NCBI RefSeq assembly: GCF_036826855.1
Contig: NZ_CP104578.1
Span: forward strand, 5,739,501 to 5,803,500
DNA: 64,000 nucleotides
Reading direction: 5' to 3'
Source: Streptomyces sp. SJL17-4
GTDB taxonomy: Bacteria; Actinomycetota; Actinomycetes; Streptomycetales; Streptomycetaceae
The notes under the pieces were generated by a model. That model did not search any database. It was not told where the DNA came from and saw nothing but the letters and a program-made list of their open reading frames with translations. Of this stretch, positions 53,938 to 64,000 are shown in pieces. How positions within the stretch are numbered: position 1 is the first letter of the stretch; each line of letters starts with the position of its first letter. The position numbers were made by a program, and so were the translations under genes.

Positions 53938-54867
53938 ATGTTCGATCGTCTCTTCGGGAAGCGTGCGGCGGGCGCCGCGCGGGGCGGCCCGCTCGCCGGT
54001 CTCGCCGTCCCCGCCTCGGCGGGGATGCTGAGCTGCCGGGTGCTCGACCCCGTACACGAGCCGGTCCGGCAGGCCGAGTTCGTCCTCAGCGACGCCGCCG
54101 GGCGCAAGGTGATCGCCGGTGAGACGGACCCGTACGGCACGGCGCTCGCGACCGTGCCGGCGGGCGAGTACCGGCTCGCGGTCACCGCCGAGGGATACAC
54201 GCCGCACCACGGCAGGGCCGTCGTCACCGAGGGCGGCCACACGGGCCTCGACGACGTGCTGCTCCAGATCGCCCCGCAGCCCCAGCTCCCCGAGCCCGGC
54301 GACTGGGAGATCGACCCGGCGCACTCCCAGATCGGCTTCACCGCGCGCCACATCGGGCTCGCGCGGATCCACGGCCGGTTCAACAGCTTCGCCGGCGCGG
54401 TTCGGATCGGTGACCGCATGGAGCACTCCGCGATGCACGTCGTCATCGACGCGGCCTCCATCGACACCGGGGTGCAGATGCGCGACGACCATCTGCGGTC
54501 CGGCGACTTCCTCGACGTCGGCGCGTACCCGACGCTGGAGTTCTTCAGCGAGCGCTTCACACACAAGGGCGGCAGCCGTTGGGCCGTCACCGGGGCGCTC
54601 ACCCTCCACGGGGTCAGCCGCACGGTCACCCTCGACACCCAGTACCTGGGCCTCGGGAGCGGACTGGAGGGCGAGACCCGGTGCGCCTGCCGGGCCACCA
54701 CCGAACTGCACCGGGAGGACTTCACCCTCACCTGGCAGACGCTGCTCGCGCGGGGCATCGCGGCGGTGGGGTCGAGCATCAGCATCGATCTGGATGTGCA
54801 GATCGTGCCCAAGGCGGGGCGGGGCGGGGCGGCGCGGGGCGGGACTGAGGGGTCGGCCGGGCGTTGA
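53938..54867 (+). CDS. YceI-family protein with N-terminal Ig-like domain (309 aa)
   Basis: Residues about 30-112 look like a carboxypeptidase-regulatory/Ig-like beta domain (GETDPYGTALATVPAGEYRL). Residues about 121-290 are the YceI lipocalin-like domain (WEIDPAHSQIGFTARHIGLARIHGRFNSF; GDFLDVGAYPTLEF), which binds polyisoprenoids in studied members. There is no clear signal peptide, unlike periplasmic YceI, so it may be cytoplasmic. A polyisoprenoid-binding role would fit the undecaprenyl-linked chemistry encoded elsewhere in the window, but that is inference. The start is ATG 53938. Confidence 0.85.
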   Translation: MFDRLFGKRAAGAARGGPLAGLAVPASAGMLSCRVLDPVHEPVRQAEFVLSDAAGRKVIAGETDPYGTALATVPAGEYRLAVTAEGYTPHHGRAVVTEGGHTGLDDVLLQIAPQPQLPEPGDWEIDPAHSQIGFTARHIGLARIHGRFNSFAGAVRIGDRMEHSAMHVVIDAASIDTGVQMRDDHLRSGDFLDVGAYPTLEFFSERFTHKGGSRWAVTGALTLHGVSRTVTLDTQYLGLGSGLEGETRCACRATTELHREDFTLTWQTLLARGIAAVGSSISIDLDVQIVPKAGRGGAARGGTEGSAGR

Positions 54868-54887
54868 CCCTGCGGTCGGCCCGGAGG

Positions 54888-54906
54888 CGGCCCGGAGGCC
54901 GGGCCG
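54888..54906. terminator. Convergent terminator
   Basis: An 8-bp stem (54888-54895 with 54899-54906) with a 3-nt loop lies between the ends of the YceI gene and the small minus-strand gene. Confidence 0.55.
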
Positions 54907-54921
54907 GTGGTGGAGCGGGGC

Positions 54922-55182
54922 CTACGGGGCTTCCAGCCAGCCCTCGTACTCCGCCGCCAGGGAGTCCAGTGCCGTCGGGTCGAGCCGGCCGTCCGGGTCC
55001 TCGACGACCACCAGCCACTGGGCGTCCTCGGCGTCGTCCTCCCCGGCCAGGGAGTCCCGTACGAGCTGCGGTTCCTCGGGGACGCCGAAACGGTCGGGGA
55101 CTTCCCCGGCGACCTCCTCGGCGGCGTCGCGGTCGGGGAGTACCAGTACGTGTCGTTCACTCACCCCGCCATTCTCGGGCAT
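54922..55182 (-). CDS. Small acidic conserved protein (86 aa)
   Basis: An 86-aa acidic protein, MPENGGVSERHVLVLPDRDAAEEV and so on, with RDSLAGEDDAEDAQWLVVVED in the middle. No membrane segment or known motif. It could also start at the internal GTG 55162-55164. It is divergent from holA with only 38 nt between the starts, so the promoters must overlap. Its composition and conservation-like pattern (periodic D/E and V) suggest a real gene. Function is unknown. Confidence 0.68.
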   Translation of the reverse strand: MPENGGVSERHVLVLPDRDAAEEVAGEVPDRFGVPEEPQLVRDSLAGEDDAEDAQWLVVVEDPDGRLDPTALDSLAAEYEGWLEAP

Positions 55183-55220
55183 CGCCGCCCTGTCAGTGGT
55201 CCGTGGGATGCTGGACCGCG

Positions 55221-56213
55221 ATGGCCACCAGAAAGACTTCCCCCGACGACCTCCTCGGCCCCGTGACGCTCGCCGTGGGGCAGGAGGACCTGCTCCTCGA
55301 CCGCGTCGTCCAGGCGGTGGTGGCGGCCGCGCGTGCCGCCGACGCCGACACGGACGTGCGCGACCTCACGTCCGACCAGCTCCAGCCCGGTTCGCTGGCG
55401 GAGCTCACCAGCCCCTCGCTCTTCGCCGAGCGCAAGGTGCTGGTCGTGCGGAACGCCCACGATCTGTCCGCCGACACGATCAAGGACGTCAAGGCGTATC
55501 TCGACGACCCCATCGAGGACATCTCGCTCGTCCTGCTCCACGCGGGCGGCGCCAAGGGCAAGGGGCTGCTCGACGCCGCGCGCAAGGCGGGGGCGCGGGA
55601 GGTGGCCTGCCCGAAGACGACGAAGCCGGCGGAACGGCTGACGTTCGTGCGGCAGGAGTTCCGGGCGCTGGGGCGTTCGGCCACGCCCGAGGCCTGCCAG
55701 GCGCTCGTCGACTCCATCGGCAGCGACCTGCGGGAGCTCGCGTCCGCTGTCGCGCAGCTCACGTCCGACGTGGACGGGACGATCGACGAGGTCGTCGTCG
55801 GGCGCTACTACACGGGCCGCGCCGAGGCCTCCTCGTTCAACATCGCGGACCGCGCGGTGGAGGGGCGGGCGGCGGAGGCCCTCGAAGCGCTGCGGTGGTC
55901 GCTGTCGACCGGGGTCGCGCCGGTGCTCGTCACGAGCGCGTTGGCGCAGGGCGTACGGGCGATCGGCAAGCTGTCGTCGGCGCGGGGTGGGCGGCCGGCG
56001 GATCTGGCGCGGGAGCTGGGTATGCCGCCGTGGAAGATCGACCGCGTACGGCAGCAGATGCGGGGCTGGACCCCCGACGGGGTGTCGCTCGCGCTGCGGG
56101 CGATCGCGGAGGCGGACGCGGGGGTGAAGGGCGGCGGGGACGACCCGGAGTACGCCCTGGAGAAGGCGGTGGTCGCGGTGGCTCGGGCGGCGAGGATGGG
56201 GCGGGGCGGGTAG
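55221..56213 (+). CDS. holA: DNA polymerase III subunit delta
   Basis: The clamp-loader delta subunit, which opens the beta sliding clamp. The 330-aa protein from ATG 55221 has the AAA+-like N-terminal domain without a Walker A motif (LAVGQEDLLLDRVV), the SLFAERKVLVVRNA segment that contacts the clamp, and the C-terminal collar domain ending ALEKAVVAVARAARMG. It is an essential replication gene. Immediately after it lies a long repeat region. Confidence 0.92.
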   Translation: MATRKTSPDDLLGPVTLAVGQEDLLLDRVVQAVVAAARAADADTDVRDLTSDQLQPGSLAELTSPSLFAERKVLVVRNAHDLSADTIKDVKAYLDDPIEDISLVLLHAGGAKGKGLLDAARKAGAREVACPKTTKPAERLTFVRQEFRALGRSATPEACQALVDSIGSDLRELASAVAQLTSDVDGTIDEVVVGRYYTGRAEASSFNIADRAVEGRAAEALEALRWSLSTGVAPVLVTSALAQGVRAIGKLSSARGGRPADLARELGMPPWKIDRVRQQMRGWTPDGVSLALRAIAEADAGVKGGGDDPEYALEKAVVAVARAARMGRGG

Positions 56214-56404
56214 GGGGCGGCTGGGGCGGTCCGCTGGGCTGGGCTGGGCTGGGCCGTGGCCGTGCGCCTCTGTGCGTTCGGGGGCGGGCCTGCCGTGTGA
56301 GTCGTGCTGGGGGGTGGGGCCGGGGGCGGTTGTGCGGGCGAGTGGTGGCTGGTGCCGGGGTAGATTCCCCCACCCCGCCCCTTCCCGAAACCCTGCCGGG
56401 GGCT
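56214..56404. other. Low-complexity G-rich spacer after holA
   Basis: The stretch contains GGGCT microsatellite copies (56235-56255) and no gene that I can support. It leads into the tandem array. Confidence 0.5.
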
Positions 56405-56960
56405 GGTGGGAGCAGAGGAACGTTCCCGGGGGCTGCGCCCCGGACCCCGCCTGGGGCTCCGCCCCGGACCCCGCCTGGGGCTCCGCCCCTGGACCCCCGG
56501 AGGCTGTGCCCGGATCCGCGTGCGGTTGTGCCCCCGGGCCCCGTCTGGGTTTTCGCCGCTGGACCCCGTTTCGGGGCTGTGCCCCGGATCCCGCCTGGGG
56601 CTGCGCCCCTGGGCCCCGGAGGTTGTGCCTGGATCCGCGTGCGGTTGTGCTTCCGGGCGCTGTTTCGGGGCTGTGCCCCGGATCCCGGAGGCTGTGCGCC
56701 GGATCCCGCCTGAGGCTGCGCCCCTGGACCCCCGGAGGCTGTGCCACGATCCGCGTGCGGTTGTGCTCCCGGGCCCCGTTTCGGGGCTGTGCCCCGGATC
56801 CCCGGCTGTGCGCCGGATCCTGCCTGGGGCTGCGCCCCTGGGCCCCGGAGGCTGTGCCCGGATCCGCGTGCGGCTGGGCCCCCGGGCCCCGTCTGGGGTT
56901 TCGCCCCTGGACGCCGCCTGGGCTCTGTCCCTGGGCCCCGCCCCAGAGCCCGGGCCGTGC
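56405..56960. repeat. Degenerate tandem repeat, about 116-bp unit, 4-5 copies
   Basis: The marker GATCCGCGTGCGG recurs at 56513, 56632, 56748 and 56861, giving periods of 119, 116 and 113 bp. Between the markers are many short GGGGCT-(C/G)-GCCCC palindromes. The unit pattern weakens at both ends. No stable coding sequence explains it; the open frames across it are products of its composition. The RNA or single-stranded DNA would be highly structured. Confidence 0.85.
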
Positions 56961-57030
56961 CCCCCTCCGCAGCACCGCGTGGTGCCCCCCCGGCCCTGGG
57001 CAGGGTCGTCTCCGCATCGCCGCGACGCCA

Positions 57031-57071
57031 AAGGCCCCACCACCTCCTGGGGAAGGAGGTGGTGGGGCCTT
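57031..57071. terminator. Terminator after rpsT
   Basis: A perfect 18-bp stem (57031-57048 with 57054-57071), loop GGGGA, about 120 nt beyond the end of the minus-strand rpsT gene; it also bounds the tandem repeat array. Confidence 0.8.
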
Positions 57072-57192
57072 CGGTGTTGAGCTGGTGGGCTCGCACCCGC
57101 GTGGCGAACGCGTCCGCGTGCGAGTCCTGGGTGGCCGGGTGGGAGCGGGAGAGAGGGCCCGCTGGGTCCCGTGCGGCCGGTTACATCAGAGC

Positions 57193-57459
57193 TCAGCCCT
57201 GGAGAGCGGCAACCTTGGTGGCCAGCGCCGACTTCTTGTTGGCGGCGGCGTTCTTGTGGATGACGCCCTTCGAGACAGCCTTGTCGAGCGCGCGGGAGGC
57301 GGCGCGGGAAGCCACGGTGGCCTTCTCGACGTCACCCGCGGCGACGGCCTCGCGGGCCTTGCGGATCGCGGTCTTGAGCGAGGACTTGACGGCCTTGTTG
57401 CGCAGGCGCGCCTTCTCGTTCGTCTTGTTCCGCTTGATCTGGGACTTGATGTTCGCCAC
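57193..57459 (-). CDS. rpsT: 30S ribosomal protein S20
   Basis: An 88-aa basic helical protein starting [22 protein letters not shown] from GTG 57457-57459; the open frame extends 21 codons upstream, but that part is not S20. It binds the 5' domain of 16S rRNA. AAAGG lies upstream of the GTG. It is transcribed away from lepA; the shared 184-nt gap contains a predicted promoter with a DnaA-box-like sequence across its -10. Confidence 0.96.
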   Translation of the reverse strand: MANIKSQIKRNKTNEKARLRNKAVKSSLKTAIRKAREAVAAGDVEKATVASRAASRALDKAVSKGVIHKNAAANKKSALATKVAALQG

Positions 57460-57531
57460 GAAAAGAGCCTTTACAGGTTCGATGTTCCTTCTGGATGCGT
57501 CTCGCAGGCTGAGAGGGCACACGAGACACAG

Positions 57532-57567
57532 CTGTCCACAGTATCAGCGACCCTCGCGCCCGCCCAA
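57532..57567 (-). promoter_or_regulatory. Predicted rpsT promoter overlapping a DnaA-box-like site
   Basis: Reading the minus strand, TTGGGC (57562-57567), an 18-nt spacer and TACTGT (57538-57543) form a candidate promoter. CTGTCCACA at 57532-57540, one mismatch from the Streptomyces DnaA box, overlaps the -10. Confidence 0.45.
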
Positions 57568-57643
57568 ACCGGGCGCAGGGCGACGGGCATGGGACCATGG
57601 AGCCTACGTATCGATCCGACATCGCCCCGAGACGAGACCCTGC

Positions 57644-59509
57644 GTGCCCGCGACTCCTACCAACGTGCCCGAGCCGAGCCGTACCGACCCGGCTCTGATC
57701 CGCAACTTCTGCATCATCGCGCACATCGACCACGGCAAGTCCACGCTCGCCGACCGGATGCTCCAGCTGACCGGTGTGGTCGACCAGCGGCAGATGCGTG
57801 CCCAGTACCTCGACCGCATGGACATCGAGCGGGAGCGCGGCATCACGATCAAGTCCCAGGCGGTCCGGTTGCCGTGGGCGCCGACCGAGGGGCCGGCTCA
57901 GGGCGACACGCACATCCTGAACATGATCGACACCCCTGGGCACGTCGACTTCACCTATGAGGTGTCCCGGTCGCTCGCCGCCTGTGAGGGCACGATCCTG
58001 CTGGTCGACGCGGCCCAGGGCATCGAGGCGCAGACGCTCGCCAACCTGTACCTGGCGATGGAGAACGATCTGACCATCGTTCCCGTGCTGAACAAGATCG
58101 ACCTGCCGGCCGCCCAGCCGGAGAAGTTCTCCGAGGAGCTGGCCAACCTCATCGGCTGCCAGCCGGAGGACGTCCTCAAGGTCTCCGCGAAGACCGGTGT
58201 CGGTGTCGACGCGCTGCTCAACCGGGTCGTCCGGGACGTTCCCGCCCCGGTCGGTGTCGCCGACGCGCCCGCCCGCGCGATGATCTTCGACTCCGTGTAC
58301 GACTCGTACCGGGGTGTCGTGACCTATGTGCGAGTGGTCGACGGCCAGCTCAACAAGCGCGAGCGCATCAAGATGATGTCGACCGGCGCCACCCATGAGC
58401 TGCTCGAGATCGGTGTGTCGTCTCCGGAGATGACGCCGTCCGACGGTCTCGGCGTCGGCGAGGTGGGCTACCTCATCACCGGCGTTAAGGACGTCCGTCA
58501 GTCCAAGGTCGGTGACACGATCACCTCCCTGAACAAGGGCGCCACCGAGGCCCTCGGCGGTTACAAGGACCCGAAGCCGATGGTCTTCTCGGGCCTCTAC
58601 CCGCTGGACGGCTCGGAGTACCCGGACCTCCGCGAGGCCCTCGACAAGCTCCAGCTCAACGACGCCGCGCTGGTCTACGAGCCGGAGACCTCCGCCGCCC
58701 TGGGCTTCGGCTTCCGCGTCGGCTTCCTCGGGCTCCTGCACCTCGACGTCATTCGCGAGCGGCTGGAGCGGGAGTTCGGGCTCGATCTCATCGCCACCGC
58801 GCCCAACGTGGTCTACCGCGTGGTCATGGAGGACGGCAGCGAGCACACCGTCACCAACCCGAGCGAGTTCCCCGAGGGCAAGATCGACGACGTGTACGAG
58901 CCCGTCGTACGCGCCACGATCCTCGCCCCCAGCGAGTTCATCGGCGCGATCATGGAGCTGTGCCAGACCCGTCGCGGCACGCTGATCGGCATGGACTACC
59001 TCTCCGAGGACCGGGTCGAGATCCGCTACACCCTGCCCCTCGCCGAGATCGTCTTCGACTTCTTCGACCAGCTGAAGTCCAAGACGCGCGGTTACGCCTC
59101 CCTCGACTACGAGCCCACCGGTGAGCAGGCCTCCAGCCTGGTCAAGGTCGACATCCTGCTGCACGGCGACAAGGTCGACGCCTTCTCCGCCGTCACCCAC
59201 AAGGACGCCGCCTACGCCTACGGTGTGCGGCTCGTCGCCAAGCTGCGCGAGCTCATCCCGCGGCAGGCCTTCGAGGTGCCGATCCAGGCCGCGATCGGCT
59301 CCCGGGTCATCGCCCGCGAGACCATTCGCGCCATCCGCAAGGACGTCCTCGCCAAGTGCTACGGCGGTGACATCTCCCGTAAGCGGAAGCTGCTCGAGAA
59401 GCAGAAGGAAGGCAAGAAGCGCATGAAGATGGTCGGCTCGGTGGAGGTGCCGCAGGAGGCCTTCATCGCCGTTCTGTCGAGCGACGAGTCCTCCGGCAAG
59501 AAGAAGTAG
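57644..59509 (+). CDS. lepA: Elongation factor 4 (LepA)
   Basis: A translational GTPase that acts on stalled or mistranslocated ribosomes. From GTG 57644 the protein is 621 aa. G motifs are AHIDHGKST, the DTPGH segment and NKID; domains II, III and V follow, and the LepA-specific C-terminal domain ends [16 protein letters not shown]. The open frame extends far upstream through the repeat and the rpsT region, which is a composition effect. It is divergent from rpsT and followed by a terminator. Confidence 0.96.
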   Translation: MPATPTNVPEPSRTDPALIRNFCIIAHIDHGKSTLADRMLQLTGVVDQRQMRAQYLDRMDIERERGITIKSQAVRLPWAPTEGPAQGDTHILNMIDTPGHVDFTYEVSRSLAACEGTILLVDAAQGIEAQTLANLYLAMENDLTIVPVLNKIDLPAAQPEKFSEELANLIGCQPEDVLKVSAKTGVGVDALLNRVVRDVPAPVGVADAPARAMIFDSVYDSYRGVVTYVRVVDGQLNKRERIKMMSTGATHELLEIGVSSPEMTPSDGLGVGEVGYLITGVKDVRQSKVGDTITSLNKGATEALGGYKDPKPMVFSGLYPLDGSEYPDLREALDKLQLNDAALVYEPETSAALGFGFRVGFLGLLHLDVIRERLEREFGLDLIATAPNVVYRVVMEDGSEHTVTNPSEFPEGKIDDVYEPVVRATILAPSEFIGAIMELCQTRRGTLIGMDYLSEDRVEIRYTLPLAEIVFDFFDQLKSKTRGYASLDYEPTGEQASSLVKVDILLHGDKVDAFSAVTHKDAAYAYGVRLVAKLRELIPRQAFEVPIQAAIGSRVIARETIRAIRKDVLAKCYGGDISRKRKLLEKQKEGKKRMKMVGSVEVPQEAFIAVLSSDESSGKKK

Positions 59510-59543
59510 ATCAGGGCGCCCCAGGGAGCTGTCCTGTGCAGAC

Positions 59544-59578
59544 AACGGGTCCACGCGCCAGGTGCGCGTGGGCCCGTT
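59544..59578 (+). terminator. Terminator after lepA
   Basis: A 15-bp stem with one G-U pair (59544-59558 with 59564-59578) and a 5-nt loop. Confidence 0.8.
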
Positions 59579-59707
59579 CGTTATGAAGCGGCGCCCTGTA
59601 GGCCCTTACGCGCCGGACCTCGGGCCTTTACTCTGATCCCGGCTCGAAGGTTACTCGCCAGTTAGTTACGAACCACCAGAAGGCACCGCCGCCGCCCGGA
59701 GGACGTC

Positions 59708-61585
<1,878 letters not shown>

Positions 61586-61605
61586 CCTTCCCCCCTGTGG
61601 AGAGT

Positions 61606-61614
61606 TTGTCCACA
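61606..61614 (+). promoter_or_regulatory. DnaA box (TTGTCCACA) within an inverted repeat
   Basis: The exact Streptomyces-type 9-mer forms one arm of a hairpin-like inverted repeat (61594-61601 with 61609-61616) in the gap before hemW; the other arm, CTGTGGA, is a partial box in inverse orientation. Confidence 0.5.
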
Positions 61615-61666
61615 GGCCGGCATCGGACCGGGCATTCACCTCGGGCAGTACGGGACAATGGGGCTC

Positions 61667-62899
61667 ATGCCTTCCGTACTGCCCGATGGTGAGTCCGTTC
61701 CCGACGACGGGGCGCTGCCCCCGCACGCCCTGGAAGGGGCGGGGGAGCGGCCGCTCGGGTTCTACCTGCACGTGCCGTACTGCGCGACGCGCTGCGGTTA
61801 CTGCGACTTCAACACCTACACGGCCAGTGAGCTGCGGGGGACCGGGGGCGTGCTCGCCTCCCGGGACAACTACGCGGAGCAGGTCGTCGAGGAGATCCGG
61901 CTCGCCCGGAAGGTGCTCGGCGACGACCCGCGGCCGGTGCGGACCGTCTTCGTGGGTGGCGGTACGCCCACGCTGCTCGCCGCCGGCGATCTCGTACGCA
62001 TGCTGGGGGCCGTCCGCGAGGAGTTCGGGCTCGCCGACGACGCCGAGGTGACGACCGAGGCCAACCCCGACTCCGTGAACCCGGACTATCTGGCGGAGCT
62101 GCGGGCCGGTGGCTTCAACCGGATCTCCTTCGGCATGCAGAGCGCCAAGCAGCACGTCCTGAAGATCCTCGACCGGACGCACACCCCGGGCCGCCCCGAG
62201 GCGTGCGTCGGGGAAGCGCGGGCCGCCGGGTTCGAGCACGTCAACCTCGACCTGATCTACGGCACCCCCGGCGAGACCGACGACGACTGGCGGGCCTCGC
62301 TCGACGCCGCCATCGGCGCCGGGCCCGACCACATCAGCGCCTACGCGCTGATCGTCGAGGAGGGGACGCAGCTCGCGCGGCGCATCCGGCGCGGCGAGGT
62401 CCCCATGACCGACGACGACGTCCACGCCGACCGGTACCTGATCGCCGAGGACGTCCTCTCCGGCGCCGGCTTCGAGTGGTACGAGGTCTCCAACTGGGCC
62501 ACGTCCGAGGCCGGGCGCTGCCTCCACAACGAGCTGTACTGGCGTGGGGCCGACTGGTGGGGCGCCGGCCCCGGCGCCCACAGCCACGTCGGCGGCGTCC
62601 GCTGGTGGAACGTGAAGCATCCCGGTGCGTACGCCGCCGCGCTGGCCGCAGGGAAGTCGCCGGGGGCCGGACGGGAGCTGCTCTCCGACGAGGACCGGAG
62701 AGTCGAGCGCGTGCTCCTCGAACTGCGGCTCAAGGAGGGCGTCGAACTGTCCCTCCTCAAGCCGGCGGGCCTCGCGGCGTCCCGCAAGGCCCTCGCCGAC
62801 GGCCTGCTCGACGACGGGCCGTACGCCGCCGGGCGGGCGGTACTGACCTTGCGGGGGCGGCTGCTCGCCGACGCGGTCGTGCGGGACCTCGTGGACTAG
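61667..62899 (+). CDS. hemW: HemW-type radical SAM protein
   Basis: FYLHVPYCATRCGYCDFNTY carries the CxxxCxxC cluster motif. GGGTPTLL and FNRISFGMQS are conserved in HemW/HemN, and the protein ends with the HemW C-terminal domain. HemW is a haem chaperone and is often mis-annotated as coproporphyrinogen dehydrogenase; the single short CxxxCxxC without the extra HemN cysteine favours HemW. ATG 61667 matches homologues as I recall them; ATG 61658 is 9 nt upstream. Its TAG shares CTAG with the stop of the convergent MFS gene, inside a 26-bp tandem duplication. Confidence 0.9.
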   Translation: MPSVLPDGESVPDDGALPPHALEGAGERPLGFYLHVPYCATRCGYCDFNTYTASELRGTGGVLASRDNYAEQVVEEIRLARKVLGDDPRPVRTVFVGGGTPTLLAAGDLVRMLGAVREEFGLADDAEVTTEANPDSVNPDYLAELRAGGFNRISFGMQSAKQHVLKILDRTHTPGRPEACVGEARAAGFEHVNLDLIYGTPGETDDDWRASLDAAIGAGPDHISAYALIVEEGTQLARRIRRGEVPMTDDDVHADRYLIAEDVLSGAGFEWYEVSNWATSEAGRCLHNELYWRGADWWGAGPGAHSHVGGVRWWNVKHPGAYAAALAAGKSPGAGRELLSDEDRRVERVLLELRLKEGVELSLLKPAGLAASRKALADGLLDDGPYAAGRAVLTLRGRLLADAVVRDLVD

Positions 62900-62924
62900 C
62901 GGTCGTGCGGGACCTCGTGGACCA
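62873..62924. repeat. 26-bp tandem duplication at the hemW/MFS junction
   Basis: 62873-62898 and 62899-62924 are identical except for T versus C at the next-to-last base. The first copy encodes the hemW C-terminus (VVRDLVD) and contains the shared CTAG; the second lies after hemW but encodes the MFS tail LVHEVPHDR on the other strand. Confidence 0.9.
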
Positions 62925-64000
62925 GGGGTCTTGCCGATCGGGCCGGGCCGGCCCCCTGTGGCGAGAGCACCCCGCGTGACGGCAGGGCGATGAGCAGTGC
63001 GCCCAGGACGAGGAGGCCGCTCGCCCACAGCGGTCCGAGCGTCCCCGCCCCGGTCCTGAGGGCGACGGCGGCGACGAGCGGTCCGGCGGCCGCCCCCACG
63101 TTGAGTGCCGCGGTCGCGTAGGAGCCGGCCATGGTGGGGGCACCCGCGGCCTCGTGGAGGACCCGCGCGATCAGGGTGCCGCCCAGTGCGAACGACGCCA
63201 TGCCCTGCACGAACACGAGGGTGAGCAGCGCTACCGGCTTGTCGGCCAGCACGGCCAGGGCGGGCCAGCCGACGAGCAGCAGCGGACCGCCGACCGCGAC
63301 GACCTGGCCCGGGTACCGGTCGGACCACCGTCCCGCGAGGGTGATCCCGGCGAAGGAGCCGACCCCGAAGAGGACAAGGGCGACCGGGACCCACAGGTCG
63401 CCGAGCCCGGCGGAACCGGTCACGACGGGCGCCAGGAACGTGAAGCCGGCGAAGGTCGCCGCGTTCACCAGGGCGCCGAGCAGCATCACCAGGAGCAGCC
63501 GCGGCCGCCTGAGCCGCGCCAGCTCCGCGCGCAGGTCCGGCACCTCGGCCGTGCCCTCCTGAGCGGGCCGCGCCGGGAATCCCCGGAGGACGCCGAGGGC
63601 CGCGGGCAGGCAGAGCGCGGCGACGGCCCAGAACGTGGCCCGCCAGTCGAGCAGCGTGCCGAGCAGCGATCCCGCGGGGACCCCGGCGATCGTGGCCACC
63701 GTCGTCCCCGACAGCAGCACGGCCAGCGCGCGCCCCTTCCGGTCCGGCGGCACGAGCCGGGTGGCGGTCGTCAGGGCCAGGGCCAGGAACCCGGCGTTCG
63801 CGAGGGCCGCGACGACCCTGGTGGCGAACAGGACGGCGAAGCTGGTGGTGACGGCGCCCAGGACGTGCGCCGCCGAGAACACGAGGACGAACCCGAGCAG
63901 GCTGGCCCGCACCGGCCAGGTGCGGGCGAGAGCGGCCAGGAGCGGGGCACCGACGATCATTCCGACGGCGAAGGCCGAGGTGAGCAGGCCCGCGCTGCCG
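62896..64000 (-). CDS. MFS transporter, DHA1/chloramphenicol-resistance type, N-terminus missing
   Basis: The gene runs off the window's right edge; 368 codons are visible. GLLTSAFAVGMIVGAPLLA and TRLVPPDRKGRALAVLLSGTTVATIAGVPAGSLLG (seen in two stretches) match the CmlR/Cml-like 12-helix exporters, with the conserved G-x-P-x-G motif of helix 5. About ten helices remain. The stop codon is formed at a tandem duplication in the 3' end of hemW, so the last nine residues (LVHEVPHDR) are encoded by antisense hemW sequence. Export of a small hydrophobic compound is likely. Confidence 0.85.
   Translation of the reverse strand, partial: GSAGLLTSAFAVGMIVGAPLLAALARTWPVRASLLGFVLVFSAAHVLGAVTTSFAVLFATRVVAALANAGFLALALTTATRLVPPDRKGRALAVLLSGTTVATIAGVPAGSLLGTLLDWRATFWAVAALCLPAALGVLRGFPARPAQEGTAEVPDLRAELARLRRPRLLLVMLLGALVNAATFAGFTFLAPVVTGSAGLGDLWVPVALVLFGVGSFAGITLAGRWSDRYPGQVVAVGGPLLLVGWPALAVLADKPVALLTLVFVQGMASFALGGTLIARVLHEAAGAPTMAGSYATAALNVGAAAGPLVAAVALRTGAGTLGPLWASGLLVLGALLIALPSRGVLSPQGAGPARSARPLVHEVPHDR

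Noticed and set aside
57460..57643. Replication origin near rpsT/holA
   Set aside because: Only one imperfect DnaA box is present and there is no dnaA, dnaN, gyrB or AT-rich unwinding element; the other boxes are many kilobases away.
56272..57960. Proline/glycine/cysteine-rich frames across the tandem array, one running into lepA
   Set aside because: The repeats read CGCAPGP-like strings in several frames on both strands and join unrelated genes; this is what a GC-rich tandem repeat gives.

Overview
This window is very probably Streptomyces chromosomal core DNA. Base composition is high-GC with strong G/C at third codon positions. The gene order (rne, rplU, rpmA, obg, proB, proA, nadD, LCP protein, rsfS, leuS, comEA/comEC, holA, rpsT, lepA, hemW) is the one I recall from streptomycetes such as S. 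coelicolor. All homologies are judged from the sequence by eye; no database search was possible.

Region 1 (1-11062): the tail of a B12-binding radical SAM protein, then an interruption of about 10 kb before its usual partner, the DUF2344 radical-SAM-linked gene at 10229-11062. The interruption holds two large GT2 + CDP-glycerol glycerophosphotransferase (TagF-like) fusion proteins, a GT4 glycosyltransferase and an unusual membrane protein built from W/Y-YR-(V/I)L-P-G(R/H) repeats. Region 2 (11296-17571): RNase E/G with very long charged repeat arms, ribosomal proteins L21 and L27, and the Obg GTPase. Region 3 (17689-27978): a second cell-wall-polymer block with a GT2, UDP-glucose 4-epimerase, GT4, a third GT2-TagF fusion, a polytopic membrane protein, and a GtrB/GtrA-like pair that would make and flip a lipid-linked sugar. 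No TagGH exporter, TagO-like initiating enzyme or CDP-glycerol synthase is present, so those steps must be encoded elsewhere.

Region 4 (28098-38617): proB and proA separated by a small conserved gene; two membrane proteins sharing a VVFDE-FVRAA motif; an M48 peptidase; two tiny membrane proteins; nadD; a divergent LytR-CpsA-Psr protein (PdtA-like, probably attaching a glycopolymer to the wall); rsfS; and a histidine phosphatase that appears to start at CTG. Region 5 (38713-43045): two identical tRNA-Ala(GGC) genes flanking a 4.2 kb accessory segment (MmyB-type regulator, drug-efflux-type MFS, small Cys-rich proteins, GT87). Region 6 (43134-55182): leuS preceded by a Leu-rich leader peptide and a strong terminator (attenuator), DegV, comEA-comEC, a predicted leaderless HTH-regulator/MFS operon, and a YceI protein. 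Region 7 (55221-64000): holA, a degenerate tandem-repeat array of about 116 bp units, rpsT, lepA, an acyl-CoA ligase, hemW, and a truncated MFS gene whose C-terminus overlaps hemW through a 26-bp tandem duplication.

The wall-polymer genes, the LCP protein and the genes after proA probably serve one process, the synthesis and anchoring of a phosphate-containing wall glycopolymer, threaded through housekeeping loci. The most informative new signals are the leuS attenuator, the two CTG-initiated genes, the altered active-site motif of the LCP protein, the repeat arms of RNase E/G, the repeat membrane protein, and the duplication at the hemW/MFS junction.
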